Shown here: positions 6,868-9,712 of the stretch, piece by piece
Layout: each line of letters starts with the position of its first letter
Numbering within the stretch: position 1 is the stretch's first letter
Assembly (NCBI GenBank): GCA_024636075.1
Contig: JAGXHS010000149.1
Location: 1-9,712 of the forward strand
Source of the DNA: Propionibacteriaceae bacterium
GTDB lineage: Bacteria; Actinomycetota; Actinomycetes; Propionibacteriales; Propionibacteriaceae
Reading direction: 5' to 3'
Length of the DNA stretch: 9,712 nt
Position numbers and translations under genes: made by a program
The notes under the pieces: model-generated
Told to the model about the DNA's origin: nothing
Database searches by the model: none
The model's input: only the letters and a program-made list of their open reading frames with translations

Positions 6868-6967
6868 GGTGGGGGAGAGGATGGCGAGTGCCTACGTTGC
6901 CATCCGTGTCCAGAGGTTTCCTGCCGTGGTGGCTCTGATCGGATGATGGATGTGCCGTCAGGCGCCG
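6868..6967. repeat. Dispersed direct repeat, copy 2 (about 100 bp)
   Basis: Second copy of the repeat at 4561-4657, same orientation, with a 3-base insertion (CCG) and nine substitutions. It lies 36 bp beyond the recognisable IS630 remnant. With copy 1 it brackets the ABC fossil, the first transposase remnant, the EcsC gene and the IS630 remnant, a unit of about 2.3 kb. Confidence 0.85.
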
Positions 6968-7460
6968 ATGCCGTCGCTGACGCGGGGCTGGGTGGCGGAG
7001 ACCATGGCCGGGCGCGGTCTGCGGGTGCTGCCATCGCGGCGGGGATCCTGACTCGGGGTTTCGTTCCGCGAAGGTACCCACCAAAGTGTTCGATACCCGA
7101 ACATGGCACGCGCTTGGGGACGGTCATCATCAGCCGGGCTCCCTCCGTACGAAGGGAAATCTGGACAAGGCTGCTACGACGGCGAGGACGTCGCGAGCAG
7201 GTTGGTGGTCTTCGACCTGCCCGATCGTGAGGGCGGCCGGGATCGGCGGGGCGATTGGACGGCGGTGTTGGGTTTTGGGGCGCACGCCGTCCCAAGGCGG
7301 TTGTTGACCGTCCGCAGCGGGCGCTGGCGCATGCCGGGCTCCACGCAGATGAACGCAAACGCGTGGCGAGTGGTCCGAAACGTGCGCATCTGCCGCGCCC
7401 GGTGCGGTCGATCGTGCCGAGAGTCCGCGTTCGCGCCTGCGGCGCTGACCCCTGCGGCGA
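6968..7460. other. About 490 bp without a recognisable gene
   Basis: Open frames exist on both strands, but they are arginine- and proline-rich and match nothing I know. No start codon here is backed by a ribosome-binding site. The stretch is downstream of the 7461-8579 gene on the minus strand, so it should hold that gene's terminator. I did not find a clear hairpin with a T-run. Given the neighbouring debris it is probably more decayed DNA. Confidence 0.5.
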
Positions 7461-8579
7461 TCAGGCCGGTTCGACCCGGGTCTCGACCTCCAGCCCGAAC
7501 GCAGCCAGGTCGGCGAGAAAGAGCTCGGGATCCACGAGGTGCGCCTGCAGGTGCAGGCCCGGCGCGCGAATGCTCCCGCCGAGCACCCTGCGGATGCAGG
7601 CGACCGCAGGCGCGGCCGTGAGCAGGTATCCGTCATCACCAGCCACGCTCACGGTGGCCGTGGCGGGACCACCGTTCCGCTGCCCGGTGGCCTCCATCCG
7701 GACGACGAGTCGGTGAGGTGGCGGGTAGCTCGCCAGCCGTCCCATCGACCAGCGGGTCAGCCTGATGGTCGCCGAGCGAAGGGCTGGCACCTTGCTCATC
7801 ACCATCAGGATCGGGAGCGCCACATAGTCCATGGCTGTGCTGAACCCGCCGATGTAGAAGCCGCAACGACGCAGCCCGGGAAACAGCGCCGGCAGAGCGT
7901 CCATCTCCAGCAACGGCATCGGGACGCAACTCTTCTTCCCGATCGGCGGGCCAAAGTCGATGGTCGGGCACTGGGACCAGCGCAGCTTCCGCCGCTCGCC
8001 CTCGGTCCAGGTGGTCATGTCGAAGTGCGTGAACTCGCCGATCATTTCGGAGACCGTCGAGTCGGCGAGGGTGTCGGCGCGCCAGTCCAACCTCATGGCG
8101 CCGACGACGTCGGCCTCAATCAGGTCGTCCAACTGACCTCCCGCCCGGCGCACCAGGGCGGCGGGAAGGCCGGGGTGGAAGCCCCCGTCGGTGACGAAGC
8201 AGCGTCCAGACCTGTTGATCTCGGGCTCCAGGGCGCGCAACGCGTCCCACTTCGTCCGGGTGCAGAGAAGGGTGTCGAACCAGTCGGCCCCGGCGTCCAG
8301 GACGATGCGAGCCAGCTCGCCGACCAGGTCGGGTCGACTCACGGTGACGACGACCAGATCGGCACCCGCCACCACGTCCCGCACCTCAGCGGCGCGAGTG
8401 GCGTCAACGATGGCGACGCTCACGCGAGCAGGGCCGGCAACGACGGCAGACGTCACGGCCAGCTTCTCGGGATCGCGCCCTGCCAGCACCACCTCGTCCT
8501 CGGACGCGAGGCTGGGCCCCAACAGCCTGGCGATCTCGCGACCGGCGTTCCCGGACGCCCCCAGGAGAACAACCTTCAT
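7461..8579 (-). CDS. Saccharopine-dehydrogenase-like NAD(P)-binding protein
   Basis: A 372-residue protein with an N-terminal Rossmann fold: MKVVLLGASGNAGREIARLL carries GASGNAG at 7-13, and VLAGRDPEKL at 31-40 puts Arg35 where it could bind the NADP 2'-phosphate. DATRAAEV (59-66) and ADLVVVTVSRP (73-83) follow the usual strand order. DGGFHPGLPAALVRRAG (131-147) is the block seen at the start of the second domain in the saccharopine dehydrogenase-like family (Sacchrp_dh_NADP type). The C-terminal domain has no decisive catalytic signature. The ATG at 8579 has GAAGGG seven bases upstream. Members act on very different substrates or as reductase-like partners, so no reaction is assigned. A weakly hydrophobic stretch at 238-263 (GFYIGGFSTAMDYVALPILM region) does not look like a true membrane helix. 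The gene is monocistronic by spacing: 331 bp separate it from the deaminase upstream. Confidence 0.85.
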   Translation of the reverse strand: MKVVLLGASGNAGREIARLLGPSLASEDEVVLAGRDPEKLAVTSAVVAGPARVSVAIVDATRAAEVRDVVAGADLVVVTVSRPDLVGELARIVLDAGADWFDTLLCTRTKWDALRALEPEINRSGRCFVTDGGFHPGLPAALVRRAGGQLDDLIEADVVGAMRLDWRADTLADSTVSEMIGEFTHFDMTTWTEGERRKLRWSQCPTIDFGPPIGKKSCVPMPLLEMDALPALFPGLRRCGFYIGGFSTAMDYVALPILMVMSKVPALRSATIRLTRWSMGRLASYPPPHRLVVRMEATGQRNGGPATATVSVAGDDGYLLTAAPAVACIRRVLGGSIRAPGLHLQAHLVDPELFLADLAAFGLEVETRVEPA

Positions 8580-8910
8580 GTCGCACCCTTCACTGGCACT
8601 GGTCCTGGACGTCCGCCGTCACGCGGTGGGGAGACGACCATGCAGGTCCGAAGCCACCCCGTCATGAGGCTCGTCGTTCGACAACAGTCAGGTGTTGCGC
8701 CGCGATCCCGCAATCCATCCCGGACCTGGCTGCGGGCATGCTCCGGCGTGCCTCGCTCAGAGCCGCGGCTCGCACGGGGGACCTCAAGGTCAGGCAGGTC
8801 AGGCACAACTCCATTCTCGGCGATCAGTCGAGGACGCCGCACCCCATTTCCTGTAGTGCCGCAAACGAGACGCTGCTTCGACAGGGGCGGCGGTGGTGAA
8901 CGCTGGCGTC
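8580..8910. other. 331-bp intergenic region between the deaminase and reductase-like genes
   Basis: No credible gene; a minus-strand frame through it is an arginine-rich shadow of the deaminase gene. It contains the perfect 12-bp palindrome GAGCCGCGGCTC (8760-8771), a 9-bp tandem repeat at 8788-8805, and a small inverted repeat CAACA-gtcagg-TGTTG (8682-8697). The palindrome lacks a T-run on either strand, so it may be a regulator site rather than a terminator. The minus-strand promoter of the 7461-8579 gene should lie here, but I could not single out -35/-10 boxes. Confidence 0.5.
8788..8805. repeat. Perfect tandem repeat of GGTCAGGCA
   Basis: GGTCAGGCA occurs twice without a gap (8788-8796 and 8797-8805), on the minus strand TGCCTGACC twice. 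It lies about 210 bp upstream of the start codon of the 7461-8579 gene and 16 bp from a 12-bp palindrome. Directly repeated 9-mers near one helical turn apart can be operator sites. Nothing else supports a regulatory role. Confidence 0.4.
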
Positions 8911-9712
8911 TCAGCCCGCGGTCCGCCACTCCTCGACGGCGGCCCTCATCTCGGCCTTCGCGGCCAGCGAAACGAAGGACGACTCCACGGAGTTGAGTGC
9001 GAGGGCAGCAAGGTCGTCGCGCCCGAGGGCGAACTGGGCGGCGAGCGCGGCGTAGTTGTCGTCGACGTACCCGCCGAAGTAGGCCGGGTCGTCGGAGTTC
9101 ACGCTGACGAGGAGCCCGCGGGAGTCCATCTCCATGAGCGGGTGCGCCGCGAGGGAGTCCACGGCCCGCAGCCGAACGTTGGACAGCGGGCACACGGTGA
9201 GCGGCACGCGCTCCTCCACCAGCCTCGCCATCAGCCGGGTGTCCTCCACGCAGCGGATCCCGTGGTCGACGCGCTCGGCGCCGAGCAGGTCCAGGGCAGC
9301 GGTGATGTACTCCGGCGGGCCCTCCTCGCCGGCGTGGGCGACGAGGTGGAGCCCGAGCGCACGGGCGCGTTCGAACACGTCCGCGAACGGGGCGGGCGGG
9401 AAGCCGACCTCCGCGGAGTCCAGCCCGACCCCGATGATCGGCGCGTCGACCGCGAGCAGTTCGTCCAGCACGGCGTTGGCCTCGTCGGCGGGCCTGTCCC
9501 GCAGGAAGGCCGCGATCAGGCCGGACGTGACGCCGAACTCGCGCTCACCGTCGGCAAGCCCCGCAGCGATGCCCTCCACCACTGCTCCGAGGGGCACGCC
9601 GCGCCCGACGTGCGCCTGCGGGTCGAACATGATCTCGGCGTGCATCACCCCGCCGGCGGCGGCGCGGCGCAGGTAGGAGCGGGTGAGCTCGGCGAAGTCC
9701 TCCACCTCCCGC
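8911..9712 (-). CDS. Adenine/adenosine deaminase, N-terminus beyond right edge
   Basis: The visible 266 residues cover all but about the first 70 of a family member of about 335-345 residues, so the N-terminal HxH zinc motif is outside the window. Numbering from the GTG codon at 9705, the metal and catalytic residues seen are HAGEEGPP (His124, Glu127), VDHGIRC (His148) and NSDDPAYFGGY (Asp205, Asp206). The enzyme deaminates a purine with zinc in the cytoplasm. HAEIMFDPQAH (22-32), VGLDSAEVGFPP (93-104), CPLSNVRL (172-179) and the form NSDDPAYFGGY resemble the adenine-aminohydrolase (ADE) branch. Classical adenosine deaminases instead have a DLAGDE-type block and CPxSN/NTDDP forms. Adenine (or a modified adenine) to hypoxanthine is therefore the likelier reaction, with adenosine possible. 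The gene ends with TGA at 8913-8911. Its upstream context is not visible. Confidence 0.9.
   Translation of the reverse strand, partial: REVEDFAELTRSYLRRAAAGGVMHAEIMFDPQAHVGRGVPLGAVVEGIAAGLADGEREFGVTSGLIAAFLRDRPADEANAVLDELLAVDAPIIGVGLDSAEVGFPPAPFADVFERARALGLHLVAHAGEEGPPEYITAALDLLGAERVDHGIRCVEDTRLMARLVEERVPLTVCPLSNVRLRAVDSLAAHPLMEMDSRGLLVSVNSDDPAYFGGYVDDNYAALAAQFALGRDDLAALALNSVESSFVSLAAKAEMRAAVEEWRTAG

Noticed and set aside
7539..8996. Plus-strand frame of 485 codons
   Set aside because: Antisense shadow of the 7461-8579 gene, which has clear Rossmann motifs and a ribosome-binding site on the other strand.
8576..9193. Minus-strand frame of 205 codons between the deaminase and reductase-like genes
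   Set aside because: It overlaps the deaminase 3' end in another frame, is extremely arginine-rich and has no family resemblance.
1..9712. CRISPR array, tRNA, rRNA, prophage attachment site or replication origin
   Set aside because: No regularly spaced repeats, cloverleaf, rRNA-like sequence or att duplication could be recognised on reading both strands.

Overview
The window is GC-rich throughout and uses G/C-ending codons. Many long spurious reading frames shadow the real genes, which is typical of an actinomycete chromosome (Streptomyces-like or a relative; the exact genus cannot be read from this sequence). All intact genes except the EcsC-family gene lie on the minus strand. The middle of the window and the stretch after the first gene are rich in decayed mobile DNA, so this looks like an accessory or junction region rather than a conserved core operon.

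Layout, left to right: (1) 1-1050, minus: N-terminal 350 residues of a DUF262 (GmrS-like) protein, probably a modification-dependent restriction or defence enzyme, running off the left edge. (2) 1051-1956: about 900 bp with no credible gene, holding a cluster of TCCGAT half-sites and a strongly structured stretch from about 1643 that may be the 5' part of a decayed group II intron. (3) 1957-3543, minus: type-B carboxylesterase with a complete catalytic triad. (4) 3733-4488, minus: protein with two DUF427 modules. (5) 4561-6967: a mosaic bounded by two direct repeats of about 100 bp (about 91% identical). It contains a fossil of an ABC-transporter ATPase, the left end and frameshifted 5' half of a DDE transposase gene, an intact EcsC-family gene (5480-6634, plus), and the C-terminal remnant of an IS630-type transposase on the opposite strand. 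(6) 6968-7460: no recognisable gene. (7) 7461-8579, minus: saccharopine-dehydrogenase-like NAD(P)-binding protein. (8) 8580-8910: intergenic region with a perfect 9-bp tandem repeat and a 12-bp palindrome. (9) 8911 to the right edge, minus: adenine/adenosine deaminase lacking only its N-terminus.

The intact genes do not form an obvious common pathway. Esterase, DUF427 protein, reductase-like protein and purine deaminase are all separated by gaps of 189 bp or more and look like single transcription units. No complete novel system can be demonstrated. The most unusual points are the repeat-bracketed EcsC segment, the way the last EcsC codons run antisense through an IS630 remnant, the structured non-coding stretch after the esterase, and the DUF262 gene whose partners lie outside the window.
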